A stretch of 64,000 bases of DNA from Pedobacter sp. MR2016-24 (GCF_026239655.1 NZ_JAPIVO010000009.1:310001-374000), one strand, 5' to 3'. Positions 24,684-34,395 are shown, numbered from the stretch's first letter. Numbers and translations: made by a program. Notes: a model not told the origin generated them from the sequence alone.

Positions 24684-25933
24684 TGAATATACTTAAATTT
24701 TTTACCGCAGGAAGCGTTGACGACGGGAAGAGTACACTTATTGGTCGTTTATTATATGATACAGGATCTATCCTTGCAGATCAGCTGGAAGCCTTACAGC
24801 AATCCAACCGCAAAAATGATGATGGATCTATTGATCTGGCCATCCTTACGGACGGACTCCGTGCAGAAAGAGAGCAGGGAATTACAATTGACGTGGCGTA
24901 CAAGTACTTCCAGACAGACAAGAGGAAATTTATTATTGCTGATACACCAGGACATATCCAGTATACACGAAATATGGTGACAGGTGCATCTACCGCAAAT
25001 CTGGCCATTATCCTCATTGATGCAAGGAACGGTGTAGTAGAACAGACCATCCGGCACTCTTATCTTGTTTCTTTGTTAGGGATCACCAATGTGGTGATCT
25101 GTATCAACAAAATGGATATGGAAGGGTACAGTGAGCAGGTTTACAACAGCATCATTGAAAAGTATAAAATATTGGCAGCTAATCTGGAGCTGAAAGGCGT
25201 TACTTTCATTCCGGTAAGTGCATTGAAAGGCGATAATATTGTTAATCGTTCTGAGCATATGCCCTGGTATACCGGTACGAGTCTGCTTGATTTTCTGGAA
25301 ACAGTTGAAGTTACAGGCAGCGAGACTACTGATTTTGCGAGAATGCCCGTGCAGTGGGTAATCCGGCCACAAACGGATGAGCTGCATGATTACAGAGGGT
25401 ATGCCGGCAGAATCCTGAGCGGCACGTTTAAAGTCAATGATAAGGTGACTGTTTTGCCTTCTGGCAACAGTTCAGTAATAGAAAAAATTGAAGTTTTTGA
25501 TCTGAACCCGGAAGAAGTTTTTGCAGGAATGTCTGTTACACTGCACCTGAAAGATAATATCGATATCAGCAGGGGAGATGTACTGGTGAATTCGGCGCAC
25601 TTACCGCAAAGCTCACAATTGATTGAAGCAGATCTCTGCTGGATGGATAACAAACCAATGGATGATTCTATTACTTATTTTTTACAGCACAACAGTAAAC
25701 TTACGAAATGTAAGATCCGTGAAATCATTCACCTGGTCAATATCAACACACTGGAAAAGGAAGAGTCACATCAGTTTAAACTAAACGATATAGGTCGCGT
25801 AGTCATAAAAACAGCAGATGAACTCGCCTTTGATTTGTTTTCTGAAAATAAAGCGAACGGATCAGCCATATTGATTGACAGTCGCACGAACCTCACTGTT
25901 GGCGCGCTGATGTTCAGGGCTATAGTAGAATAA
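24683..25933 (+). CDS. cysN: Sulfate adenylyltransferase GTPase subunit
   Basis: This 416-residue GTPase drives APS formation by CysD. The GTP-binding motifs are complete: GSVDDGKST (residues 9-17), DTPGH near 91, NKMD near 146 and SALKG near 182. EF-Tu-like beta-barrel domains follow. There is no C-terminal APS kinase (CysC) domain as found in CysNC fusions, and no separate cysC is seen in the operon. A terminator follows the stop, so this is the last gene. Confidence 0.95.
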   Translation: MNILKFFTAGSVDDGKSTLIGRLLYDTGSILADQLEALQQSNRKNDDGSIDLAILTDGLRAEREQGITIDVAYKYFQTDKRKFIIADTPGHIQYTRNMVTGASTANLAIILIDARNGVVEQTIRHSYLVSLLGITNVVICINKMDMEGYSEQVYNSIIEKYKILAANLELKGVTFIPVSALKGDNIVNRSEHMPWYTGTSLLDFLETVEVTGSETTDFARMPVQWVIRPQTDELHDYRGYAGRILSGTFKVNDKVTVLPSGNSSVIEKIEVFDLNPEEVFAGMSVTLHLKDNIDISRGDVLVNSAHLPQSSQLIEADLCWMDNKPMDDSITYFLQHNSKLTKCKIREIIHLVNINTLEKEESHQFKLNDIGRVVIKTADELAFDLFSENKANGSAILIDSRTNLTVGALMFRAIVE

Positions 25934-25956
25934 GGAAAATAAAGATAATGGTGATG

Positions 25957-25986
25957 GGACAGGGATTTTTCTCTGTCCTTTTTTAT
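25957..25986 (+). terminator. Terminator of the sulfur operon
   Basis: GGACAG (25957-25962) pairs with CTGTCC (25973-25978), followed by TTTTTTAT. It lies 24 bases after the cysN stop. Confidence 0.7.
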
Positions 25987-26052
25987 TATAGTCTATTGTG
26001 GCTGATTTTAGTAAACGTTTTTTTATCTTGGGCATAATCAAGCCAAATATAT

Positions 26053-27345
26053 ATGGATTTACTGTTCGTCCTTGCTGGAATAATTGCTCTGCTGATACTC
26101 ATTCTCAAAAAGATAAATCCAATGCTTTCCCTGCTGATCGTGTCTGTACTGACAGGATTGATGCTGGGGCTTCCACTGCAGAAAGTAATGACTTCCATTA
26201 CCAATGGAATTGGAAGTACGCTTGGAGGTATGGTTATGGTACTTGCCCTTGGAGCAATGGTAGGGAAGCTGGCAGAGGATAGTGGCGCTGCCAAAAAAAT
26301 CGTATTTGTGCTGATCAGGATTTTTGGGGTACAGCATATTCAATGGGCAGTATTGCTTACGGGGATACTTGTGGGGATTCCATTATTTTATAATGCAGGT
26401 TTTGTGGTATTGATTCCTTTGGTTTTTACGATCGCGACAGCAGTTAAACTGCCTAAATTATATGTAGGTATTCCTATGGCAGCGGCTCTTTCTGTAACAC
26501 ATGGCTTTCTTCCTCCTCATCCTGGACCAGTGGCCCTGGCAAGTATCTTTCATGCTGATATTGGAAAAACATTGATTTATGGATTAATACTGAGTATACC
26601 GATTGCCATAGTTGCTGGTGTGTTTTTCCCCCGTACCATCATAAAAATTCCCGCAGGAGTAAAATCTACAGCAGATCTTGATCTGAAGGAGGAAGACGGA
26701 CTGCCATCAGCACTTAAAAGTTTTATCATCGCACTTTCACCGATATTTTTTATTGCTGCCGGTACTGTCGGGGCAGCCTTAAATATAAATTCGTTAGCCA
26801 ATCATATTTTTGGTTTTATCGCAGATCCCACAGCAGCACTGATGCTGGCCATCATCATCACGCTTATTATTCAGGATACGGCGGTAGAAAAAGCAATGGA
26901 GTCCTGTGCTGAAGGAGTGAAAAGCATCGCCATGATTATCCTCATCATAGCGGCGGGTGGTGCCTTTAAACAAATTCTGGTAGATAGCGGGATAGGCGGA
27001 CAGGTAAAGGAACTCACTGCCAATATGAATGTTTCTCCGCTTTTCCTGGGTTGGCTGATCGCTGCTGCACTGCGCGTAATTTTAGGCTCAGCTACGGTAG
27101 CCGCTTTAACAGCTTCAGGAATGGTTATTCCATTTGTTGCCGCAGGTGCTTCCGCAGAATTGATGGTATTGGCGGTAGGTGCGGGGAGTCTGATGTTTTC
27201 ACATGTGAATGATACTGGTTTCTGGATGTTTAAAGAATATTTCAATCTGACTTTGAAAGAAACTTTTAAAACCTGGACGATGATGGAAAGTCTGATTTCA
27301 GTACTTGGATTGGGAGGAGTACTTTTGTTAAATTATTTTATATAA
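26053..27345 (+). CDS. GntP-family gluconate/organic acid permease
   Basis: This 430-residue inner-membrane protein has about 12 hydrophobic spans. Family marks are the N-terminal LLILILKKINPMLSLLIVS, GMVMVLALGAMVGKLAEDSGAAKKI near 60-80, GIPLFYNAGFVVLIPL near 108-123 and VTHGFLPPHPGPVALA near 148-163. GntP members import gluconate or related acids with protons. No sugar-acid kinase or dehydrogenase gene is adjacent, so the substrate is open. It lies after the sulfur operon terminator and appears to be an independent unit. Confidence 0.9.
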   Translation: MDLLFVLAGIIALLILILKKINPMLSLLIVSVLTGLMLGLPLQKVMTSITNGIGSTLGGMVMVLALGAMVGKLAEDSGAAKKIVFVLIRIFGVQHIQWAVLLTGILVGIPLFYNAGFVVLIPLVFTIATAVKLPKLYVGIPMAAALSVTHGFLPPHPGPVALASIFHADIGKTLIYGLILSIPIAIVAGVFFPRTIIKIPAGVKSTADLDLKEEDGLPSALKSFIIALSPIFFIAAGTVGAALNINSLANHIFGFIADPTAALMLAIIITLIIQDTAVEKAMESCAEGVKSIAMIILIIAAGGAFKQILVDSGIGGQVKELTANMNVSPLFLGWLIAAALRVILGSATVAALTASGMVIPFVAAGASAELMVLAVGAGSLMFSHVNDTGFWMFKEYFNLTLKETFKTWTMMESLISVLGLGGVLLLNYFI

Positions 27346-27378
27346 TTAATTTTAAGTGCTAAGCTTAAAGCTTTTAGT

Positions 27379-27597
27379 TTACAGCATCAGTCTCACTTGT
27401 GCAACGATCAGAAAGCTCACCAGATTGTCTGTCTCCTTAAAATAAGTGTCCATTTCCAGTACTTCAATAATATTTTCATCCTGAAAATTGAGAATGGAAC
27501 CTTTTTTTATCATCCATATTATATTAAGGTCTGACGCGTACTCTACTTCCAGCCCCTCTCCAAATACAAGTCTGATACTCCCTTTTAGTGCAGCCAT
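27379..27597 (-). CDS. Small hypothetical protein
   Basis: This 72-residue protein has a beta-rich, evenly hydrophobic sequence (IRLVFGEGLEVEYASDLNIIWMIKKGS) and no Cys, signal or membrane span. It is convergent with the permease gene. I know no family for it. The amino-acid composition looks like a real small beta protein rather than a chance frame. Upstream, 27598-27874 has no gene except the promoter of the next operon. Confidence 0.5.
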   Translation of the reverse strand: MAALKGSIRLVFGEGLEVEYASDLNIIWMIKKGSILNFQDENIIEVLEMDTYFKETDNLVSFLIVAQVRLML

Positions 27598-27818
27598 AAG
27601 AACGCGTTAAGCCTGTTTATCAATTCTTTGATAAAGCGCAAATAGCATGCTGTTTACAAACGGATTAATACCTGTTCTTTAGTGGAGAGTACCTGTTTTT
27701 CAACTATCTTTCATAGAAAAAGTCCGTCTTAATTACTTTTATAAAAAATAGTGGTGTTTTCCGTTGATTGCAGATACATATTCAGTTAATTTTAGATTTA
27801 ATTATTATTCTCAGCTAT

Positions 27819-27850
27819 TTTGCGATAGGATAGAATAAGCCTTAACTTAG
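27819..27850 (+). promoter_or_regulatory. Likely promoter of the CheB/CheR signalling operon
   Basis: TTTG (27819-27822) and TAACTTAG (27843-27850) are 20 bases apart, matching the Bacteroidota consensus with one mismatch in the -7 half. The ATG of the large gene is 24 bases after the -7 element. Confidence 0.45.
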
Positions 27851-27874
27851 CAGTAATGTTCATCAGCTATTCAA

Positions 27875-30805
27875 ATGAATCAAAATACATTAACTAATAA
27901 AGAGTCAAATCAAACAAATGCATCCTTTCCGATTATAGGTATGGGTGGCTCCGCAGGATCGTTTCATGCATTTGAAAACTTTTTCCTTCATATGCCTGTA
28001 GACAGCGGAATGGCATTTGTCATTGTCATGCATTTGGATACCGCACATACCATTGATGTTTCCCGATTGCTGCAGCCTGTAACTGGCATGAAAATTACTG
28101 AGGCGGAAGATGGAACCCTGGTTCGGCCTGACCATATCTATATTATCCCTCCGGGTAAGGACATGGGGATTCATAACGGGAAATTATTATTGATGGAAGC
28201 ATCGCGTTATAAAGGAGCGCATATGTCCATCGATTATTTCCTGCAGAGCCTTGCTGAAGACCAATGGAGTAACGCGGTCGCTGTGATTTTTTCCGGAATG
28301 GGTGCAGATGGCGAAACAGGGGTAAGGATGATCAAAGAGAAGCTGGGCATGGCAATGGTGCAGGACCCCGTGACGGCAGAATATCAAAGTATGCCTAATG
28401 CCGCCATTAAAACCAATATGGTAGATTATGTATTGTCTGCGGAAGAAATGCCTGTTAAGCTGGTTCAGTATCTGAACCACCCGGTAATACGGGATTCACA
28501 GCTGGCTTCAGATTTTCCTATCGGCAATAATAACCAGACGCATTTACAAAAAATACTCATGCTGCTGCGGTCAAATACGGGACATGACTTCACCTTATAT
28601 AAAAAAAGTACCATTATCAGACGGATTGAAAGGAGAATTGCTTTTCACCAGTTACATGATTATGTAGATTATATTAACTATCTAAGGGAAAATCCCGGAG
28701 AAATTTTATTGTTATTCAATGAGCTGCTCATTGGCGTAACCAAGTTTTTCAGGGACCAGTTTGCGTTTGATGTATTAAAAGAACATCTGTACCTTTTGCT
28801 GGCAGGCAAAAAAGAGGATGAGCCAATACGTGTCTGGGTAGCTGGCTGTTCTACCGGCGAGGAAGCTTATTCTATTGCGATGCTATTAATTGAATACATT
28901 GAATCGGCACATTTTTCACGTACGCCCAGGCTACAGATTTTTGCTACCGATCTTGATCCGAATGCAATAGATCATGCCAGGGCAGGCAGTTATCTTGCCA
29001 ATATTGTTTCTGAAGTTTCCCCGGAAAGATTATCAAGGTTTTTTGTCCAGGCGAATGACGGATACATGGTGAAAAAGGAGGTACGTGAAATGATTGTATT
29101 TGCACAGCATAACTTGATTAAGGATGCTCCCTTCACCAGACTGGATTTATTGTGCTGCAGGAACGTGATGATTTACCTTACTACAGAACTGCAGAAGAAA
29201 ATTATACCAGTATTTCATTACTCTTTAAATCCCAATAGCTTACTGTTTCTGGGCCCTGCCGAATCAGTGGGAGGTTTTCACGACAGCTTTAATACGCTTG
29301 ATACCAAATGGAAAATATTTCAGCGTAAAGAAGGCGCTTCTGCGATGGGTAAAATGCTGGACTTCCCTTTTAATGTAGCTAATCATAACAATAAAACGCT
29401 GAAACTGCCACCGGTAAAAACGTTGAAGAATCCTTTAGCTGAAACATTTCATAAAATTCTGCTGGAGGATTATACGCCACCTTCATTGTTATTAAATGAG
29501 CGCGGTGATATTTTATATATTAATGGCAAGACTTCTATGTTTATGCAGATCAGCTCCGGCGAAGCAGTTTTTAATATCCACCGACTGGCGAAGGAAGAAC
29601 TCAAATATGCATTGGGCAATGCCTTGCACCAGGCCTGGGAGCAGAAGGATAAGATTGAGATATCGGAAATTAAGGTAAAGGATAATGGTCAGCTTCACCT
29701 GGTAGGTTTCAAAGTTGACTATATCACTGAAGTGCCGTTGCAGGATTTACTGCTGGTAACTTTTTATGATCATGGTGTACAAAAGAAAAAATCGCGCACT
29801 GGCAATCTGGTAGATCCTTCCAGAAACGGAGCCGTGGAGGAACTGGAGAAGGAACTGATTTATACCAAACAGCAACTGCATAGCACGATCGAACAAATGG
29901 AGACATCGCTGGAAGAGTTGAAGTCCACCAATGAAGAATTACAAAGCACCAATGAAGAATTGCAAAGTACCAACGAAGAGGCACTGACCACGAAAGAGGA
30001 AATGCAATCTTTGAATGAAGAGCTGATGACAATCAATCTGCAGTATCAGAATAAGGCTGAAGAACTGACACAGCTGAATAATGATATGAAAAACCTCTTG
30101 GATAATACCGAAATAGGGACAATTTTTCTGGATAACCAGTTAAACATATTGAGGTTTACGCCTCAGGTCACCAAGTTGTTCAATGTGATTCCTTCAGATC
30201 TGGGCAGGTCTATTACACATATCGTATCCAACTTCGATTATCCATCCCTGGAGGATTCTATACGTGAGGTAATTGAAAAATTATCCGGCAAGGAACTGGA
30301 GGTAAGTACTAAAAAAGGGGAATGGTATAATCTTAGAATTATGCCTTACCGCACGATGGATAATTTTATCAGTGGTGCAGTAGTTACATTTACAAAAATA
30401 ACTCCTGTGAAAGCGATGGAAAACAAATTGCAGACACTGATTAATTACACACAGTCAATGATTGATACGTTGACGGATGCTACTGTATTTTTAGATAACG
30501 ACGGGAAGATCCTTGTCGTAAACAGGCAGTTTTCACAGTTTTTTAATCTCAAAGAGCAGGACTTAAAAGAACAATCATTTCTGGAAATAGCTCATAATAA
30601 ATGGAAAACAAATAAGTTTGATGAGTTGTTGTTAAATCCGGTTTCAACTGATGACGAGATTTTTGTTCATCATGATTTTCAGGGAGCAGGACTAAAAGAT
30701 TTGTCTGTAAAGATCGAACAGGTGAATCTTGATAATGATACAGACCGGATGTTGATTATACTTAGTTTCAGGGACCAAAATAGTGGAAAACAGGAACAAA
30801 ATTAA
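27875..30805 (+). CDS. CheB-CheR-PAS hybrid signalling protein
   Basis: This 976-residue cytoplasmic protein joins a CheB methylesterase (about 15-200, with Ser26 in GGSAG, His53 and Asp145 in SGMGADG as the triad) to a CheR methyltransferase (about 220-490; SAM motif VAGCSTGEEAYS at 322-333). Then comes a coiled coil (about 650-740) with repeated STNEELQ heptads and two PAS-like domains (about 740-850 and 860-970). It ends without a histidine kinase domain; the next gene, which overlaps by 23 bases, provides one. Such hybrids are common in Bacteroidota and not necessarily tied to chemotaxis. There are no chemoreceptor genes nearby. What is modified and sensed is unknown. Confidence 0.9.
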   Translation: MNQNTLTNKESNQTNASFPIIGMGGSAGSFHAFENFFLHMPVDSGMAFVIVMHLDTAHTIDVSRLLQPVTGMKITEAEDGTLVRPDHIYIIPPGKDMGIHNGKLLLMEASRYKGAHMSIDYFLQSLAEDQWSNAVAVIFSGMGADGETGVRMIKEKLGMAMVQDPVTAEYQSMPNAAIKTNMVDYVLSAEEMPVKLVQYLNHPVIRDSQLASDFPIGNNNQTHLQKILMLLRSNTGHDFTLYKKSTIIRRIERRIAFHQLHDYVDYINYLRENPGEILLLFNELLIGVTKFFRDQFAFDVLKEHLYLLLAGKKEDEPIRVWVAGCSTGEEAYSIAMLLIEYIESAHFSRTPRLQIFATDLDPNAIDHARAGSYLANIVSEVSPERLSRFFVQANDGYMVKKEVREMIVFAQHNLIKDAPFTRLDLLCCRNVMIYLTTELQKKIIPVFHYSLNPNSLLFLGPAESVGGFHDSFNTLDTKWKIFQRKEGASAMGKMLDFPFNVANHNNKTLKLPPVKTLKNPLAETFHKILLEDYTPPSLLLNERGDILYINGKTSMFMQISSGEAVFNIHRLAKEELKYALGNALHQAWEQKDKIEISEIKVKDNGQLHLVGFKVDYITEVPLQDLLLVTFYDHGVQKKKSRTGNLVDPSRNGAVEELEKELIYTKQQLHSTIEQMETSLEELKSTNEELQSTNEELQSTNEEALTTKEEMQSLNEELMTINLQYQNKAEELTQLNNDMKNLLDNTEIGTIFLDNQLNILRFTPQVTKLFNVIPSDLGRSITHIVSNFDYPSLEDSIREVIEKLSGKELEVSTKKGEWYNLRIMPYRTMDNFISGAVVTFTKITPVKAMENKLQTLINYTQSMIDTLTDATVFLDNDGKILVVNRQFSQFFNLKEQDLKEQSFLEIAHNKWKTNKFDELLLNPVSTDDEIFVHHDFQGAGLKDLSVKIEQVNLDNDTDRMLIILSFRDQNSGKQEQN

Positions 30806-32417
30806 CAGGGAAAAAATTGCCGCCATGCTCAGCATGCAGTCGGATAAAGTACGTCTGGATGACAAGGCATCCGGTGAAACAAATCTGACTGCTGATGAAA
30901 TTAATGTGCTGTTAAATGAACTGCAGGTTTATCAGCTGGAACTGGAAATGCAGAACGATGAACTTAAAACTTCCTATTCCACATTGGATGAGGAAAGAGC
31001 TAAATTTGTTGGTCTGTATGATCTGGCACCTGTCGGCTATTTTATCCTTGATTATTTAGGCATCGTCGAAGAGGCAAACCAGAACGGGGTTGACCTTTTA
31101 AATATTTCCAAGCAAGCCATCTTATATAAGAGGTTCCAGAGTTTTATCGCTTCCCAATCCTGGGAGAAATTCTATAGTTTCCTGCACAAGATGCAACATG
31201 CGGATGGTAAACAAAGTGCAGAAATTAAACTTGTCCTGCCGGATCAGCAAATTATTTATACCAGAATGGAGGGGAGGGCAATCTCCAATATGATTGCCAC
31301 CGAAATCAAATATTATATCGCTGTGATCGATATCACAGAAAGCAGGAATGCACAGGAAGTCTTAAAAGAAACTACAGAGCGACTGGAGATGACGCTCAAG
31401 GCATCCTCCACGGGAACCTGGACAATTGAATTCGGTACCAATAAAGTTTTTCTGGATCCCTACACGCATAATATTCTGGAGATTAGTGATGGGATGTTTA
31501 ATGGTACAATTAAAGGGTTGATTGACTTTATCCATCCGGATGATCAGACACAGGTCCGTCAAAAGTTATTTGATGCTGTCAATGGATTGAAAGAAATAGA
31601 TCTTGAATTCAAAATCATTACATCCGGAAATGAGATTAAATATATTTCAGTAAAAGGCCACGAAATTACCACTTTTGATGATAAAACCTATTTTGCTGGC
31701 ATTTTAATGGACATCACTGAGCGAAAGGTGCTGGCAAAAGAGTCTGAAAATTTGCGTAACAGTCAGCAGAAGCTGATATTGTCTGCAACATTAACGGCGC
31801 AGGAAAAGGAGCGTAATGCCATCAGCCGGGCACTGCATGACAGTGTATGTCAGTTGCTTTATGGCATCAGGCTGAATCTGGAAAACATTCAGCGGATTCA
31901 GAAAATGCCTGGTGAGTTTAAGAATGTCAATCAATTACTGGATCAGGCCATCAGGGAAACAAGACAGATTTCTTATGAACTGACTCCTTCCGTGCTTAAA
32001 GATTTCGGATTTGTTGCCGGGATCAAAGAAATGGCACAGCGAACAAGTACACCTGATTTCGCAATTGATACCTATCTCAATGGTTCAGCGGACGGATTGA
32101 ACGACGATGTGCAGTTATATGCATTTCGGATGATACAGGAATTAATCAGCAACTGTATTAAACATGCAAAAGCAAGTCGTGCGGAAATAAAGGTTAATAT
32201 AGAGAATAACCAGGTGGTCATTATCGTGGCTGATAATGGAGTGGGATTAAATACTGATTTGGAAGAGTCATTTAAAATGGGCTCTGGATTGAGCGGCATT
32301 AAAAGCAGGGTATACCTGTTGAATGGACAGATGGAATTTAATAATACCAGTAATGGTTTAGTCGTTACGATTACCTTTAAAAATGAACAGGAACTTAATA
32401 GGCTGGAACAGGCATAA
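30783..32417 (+). CDS. PAS-domain sensor histidine kinase, NarX/DesK-like type
   Basis: This 544-residue soluble kinase has an N-terminal coiled-coil region (ELQVYQLELEMQNDEL), two or three PAS domains (about 75-320) and a HisKA_3 dimerisation part with the phosphorylated His352 in ALHDSVCQLLYG. An ATPase domain follows with NCIKHAKASR near 455 and ADNGVGL near 480. The start is GTG at 30783, overlapping the hybrid gene by 23 bases; an ATG at 30825 is an alternative. The natural partner is the NarL-type regulator 123 bases downstream. No membrane span is present, so it reads an internal signal or the PAS output of its neighbour. Confidence 0.9.
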   Translation: MENRNKINREKIAAMLSMQSDKVRLDDKASGETNLTADEINVLLNELQVYQLELEMQNDELKTSYSTLDEERAKFVGLYDLAPVGYFILDYLGIVEEANQNGVDLLNISKQAILYKRFQSFIASQSWEKFYSFLHKMQHADGKQSAEIKLVLPDQQIIYTRMEGRAISNMIATEIKYYIAVIDITESRNAQEVLKETTERLEMTLKASSTGTWTIEFGTNKVFLDPYTHNILEISDGMFNGTIKGLIDFIHPDDQTQVRQKLFDAVNGLKEIDLEFKIITSGNEIKYISVKGHEITTFDDKTYFAGILMDITERKVLAKESENLRNSQQKLILSATLTAQEKERNAISRALHDSVCQLLYGIRLNLENIQRIQKMPGEFKNVNQLLDQAIRETRQISYELTPSVLKDFGFVAGIKEMAQRTSTPDFAIDTYLNGSADGLNDDVQLYAFRMIQELISNCIKHAKASRAEIKVNIENNQVVIIVADNGVGLNTDLEESFKMGSGLSGIKSRVYLLNGQMEFNNTSNGLVVTITFKNEQELNRLEQA

Positions 32418-32540
32418 AGCTAATTTCATACTATTGCCGGATGATATTACCTGTATCGTGTGGAAAATACGTGATTGTACAATTAGGGCAATGATTGATG
32501 CAATTTTTGTATAAATTAACCAGCAAATAAACAATTGATC

Positions 32541-33191
32541 ATGTTGCAGGTAATATTAGCGGAGGACCACAATATAGTAAGAAATGGAATAAGGATGTTG
32601 CTGGAAGCTGACAAAGAAATTACCATTACCGGTGAGGCTACGAACGGGCGTGAGGTATTGGAAATGTTTGCTGCTGGTACTAAGGCTGATATTGTTCTCG
32701 CAGATATTAATATGCCGGAACTTGATGGGATTTCTTTAATCAAACACTTAAAGTCACAAAGCCCGGATACACGTGTGGTGATACTTTCCATGCTGGACAA
32801 TGAGAAATATGTTTCACAAGCTTTTTCAGAAGGAGCCGCAGGTTATCTGCTCAAGAGTGTGAGTGCTGACGAATTACTGTTCTCTTTAAAACACGTACAC
32901 ATCGGAGGAAAATACCTGTGCTCAGAATTGTCACTCCGCCTGCTGGATAAATTAATGCACAGTACAAATTCACCTGCAATAGCTGCTAATCCACAAATAG
33001 ACTTTTCGAGCCGGGAGATCGAAATTCTTCATTTAATAGCTGAAGGATTGACTAATAATGAGATGTCTGATAAACTTTTTATCAGTAAAAGAACAATTGA
33101 AGGGCACAGGCAGAGCCTGATTGAAAAAACCGGCTCCAGAAATACTGCTGCTTTAATACGTTTTGCTGTATTGAGCGGGATTGTTCAGTAA
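32541..33191 (+). CDS. NarL/LuxR-type response regulator
   Basis: I choose the ATG at 32541 over a TTG at 32535 (two codons upstream). The 216-residue protein has a receiver domain (1-120) with AEDH at 8-10, phosphoacceptor Asp55 in VLADINMPELDG and a conserved Lys near 105. The C-terminal DNA-binding domain (about 150-216) has SSREIEILHLIAEGLTN and the recognition helix region SKRTIEGHRQSLIEK. HisKA_3 kinases pair with this class, so it is the likely partner of the preceding kinase. Targets are unknown. Confidence 0.95.
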   Translation: MLQVILAEDHNIVRNGIRMLLEADKEITITGEATNGREVLEMFAAGTKADIVLADINMPELDGISLIKHLKSQSPDTRVVILSMLDNEKYVSQAFSEGAAGYLLKSVSADELLFSLKHVHIGGKYLCSELSLRLLDKLMHSTNSPAIAANPQIDFSSREIEILHLIAEGLTNNEMSDKLFISKRTIEGHRQSLIEKTGSRNTAALIRFAVLSGIVQ

Positions 33192-33307
33192 ATGGTCATT
33201 TCCAGTATTTAACTCGCTCTTTTACGTATAAGTACGCAGAAAAACTGGTGATTATATTGATTAATATTGTTTGTTTAAGTAGGACTGGGTATTCATTTAA
33301 CAAAAAT

Positions 33308-33673
33308 ATGATCAATAAGATTTTAATTGTAAATGACGACAAGGATATGCTCGATGTTCTTGAAATGATTTTTATTCATCAGCAATATCAGGTGGAAATA
33401 TATGATTCAACAGATGATATTGAAGTCCGGTTAGAGAAATATCAGCCTGATCTGATTATTCTTGGTTTTTTTGATCAGCATCAGCCTAAGGGAAGTTTTA
33501 TAAGCAAACTCAAAAAAATGTTAAATCACTTTAAAATTCCCATTATTATCCTCTCCCAGAACGAAGACATCTCAGCTACTTTTCCAAAAAATATATTTAT
33601 TGTAAATCCTTCCGATCTTTTCTTTTTGTCTAACCAGGTAAAGCGTATATTTAGGGAAAATATCGTTAATTAA
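33308..33673 (+). CDS. Degenerate single-domain receiver protein
   Basis: I start at the ATG at 33308 (MINKILIVNDDKDM), since an earlier TTG/GTG-type start at 33248 adds 20 residues before the receiver fold. The 121-residue protein has the receiver layout: acidic pair Asp10-Asp11, and PDLIILGFFDQHQPKG where the phosphoacceptor position after the LIIL strand holds Gly53 instead of Asp. The usual Lys of the KP motif is Asn in FIVNPSDL. It cannot be phosphorylated in the standard way. It may act as a protein-binding decoy or adaptor. It sits 16 bases upstream of a histidine kinase gene. Confidence 0.75.
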   Translation: MINKILIVNDDKDMLDVLEMIFIHQQYQVEIYDSTDDIEVRLEKYQPDLIILGFFDQHQPKGSFISKLKKMLNHFKIPIIILSQNEDISATFPKNIFIVNPSDLFFLSNQVKRIFRENIVN

Positions 33674-33689
33674 TTCAGACATAAAAAAT

Positions 33690-34391
33690 ATGAATGAGCA
33701 TCTGATGAAACATAGTAATAACCAGGAGGATTTTGTGTATATGGCAACTCATGAGTTAAAATCGCCTGTGGCAATACTTAAGGCCTATGTACAGATGATG
33801 TCATTAAAAATGAATAAGGCGGGACAGACAGAGTATCTTTTTATCACAGAAAAGATGGATAGCCAGCTCGATAAATTATTGAACATTATTTCCGATTTAC
33901 AGGATGTAACTCAAATCCGATCGGGCTCGATGAATTATCACTTCAGCGAGTTTAATGTCAATGACAGCCTGCGTAACTGTGCAGAGGCAATAGCTGCATC
34001 AAATCCGGAAATTGAGATCGAATTTTCACTTTGCAGTCCCGACCCGGTGATTAAGGGAGACGTGGACAGGATAGAGCAGGTATTAACAAATTTTATCAAT
34101 AATGGACTCAAGTATTCCAGGCAACATAAGTTCCTGAAGTTTAGCAGTGTGGTAGAGGACGGCTATCTTAAGGTGAGTATTGCAGATAAAGGGATGGGGA
34201 TACCCACGGAGAAGCAGCCTGATGTTTTCAAAAGGTTTTTTAGAGTCGGCTCTCCGGAACAACACAAATTACCGGGACTGGGCCTGGGTTTGTTTATCTG
34301 CAAAGAGATCATAGATGCCCATTTGGGCGAAATAGGGGTAGAAAGCGAGGTGGATGAAGGTTCGGAATTCTGGTTTAAATTATTACTCTGA
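33690..34391 (+). CDS. Bare histidine kinase (HisKA + ATPase, no sensor domain)
   Basis: This 233-residue protein consists only of a HisKA helix pair with His21 in MATHELKSPVAIL and an ATPase domain with NFINNGLKYS near 133, ADKGMGIP near 165 and GLGLGLFICKEI near 200. There is no membrane span or sensory domain. It follows the degenerate receiver by 16 bases, so the two probably form a complex or share a signal. Absence of an input domain suggests that regulation comes from a partner such as the degenerate receiver or the PAS proteins upstream. The start is the ATG at 33690. Confidence 0.85.
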   Translation: MNEHLMKHSNNQEDFVYMATHELKSPVAILKAYVQMMSLKMNKAGQTEYLFITEKMDSQLDKLLNIISDLQDVTQIRSGSMNYHFSEFNVNDSLRNCAEAIAASNPEIEIEFSLCSPDPVIKGDVDRIEQVLTNFINNGLKYSRQHKFLKFSSVVEDGYLKVSIADKGMGIPTEKQPDVFKRFFRVGSPEQHKLPGLGLGLFICKEIIDAHLGEIGVESEVDEGSEFWFKLLL

Positions 34392-34395
34392 TGAC

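Noticed and set aside
27598..27874. Small inverted repeat TATCAA/TTGATA near 27618 as an operator
   Set aside because: It is a short AT-rich symmetry far from the predicted promoter and could arise by chance.
29920..30010. Short tandem DNA repeats that resemble a repeat array
   Set aside because: They encode the STNEELQ heptads of a coiled coil inside the CheB-CheR-PAS gene, and are not a CRISPR or mobile repeat.
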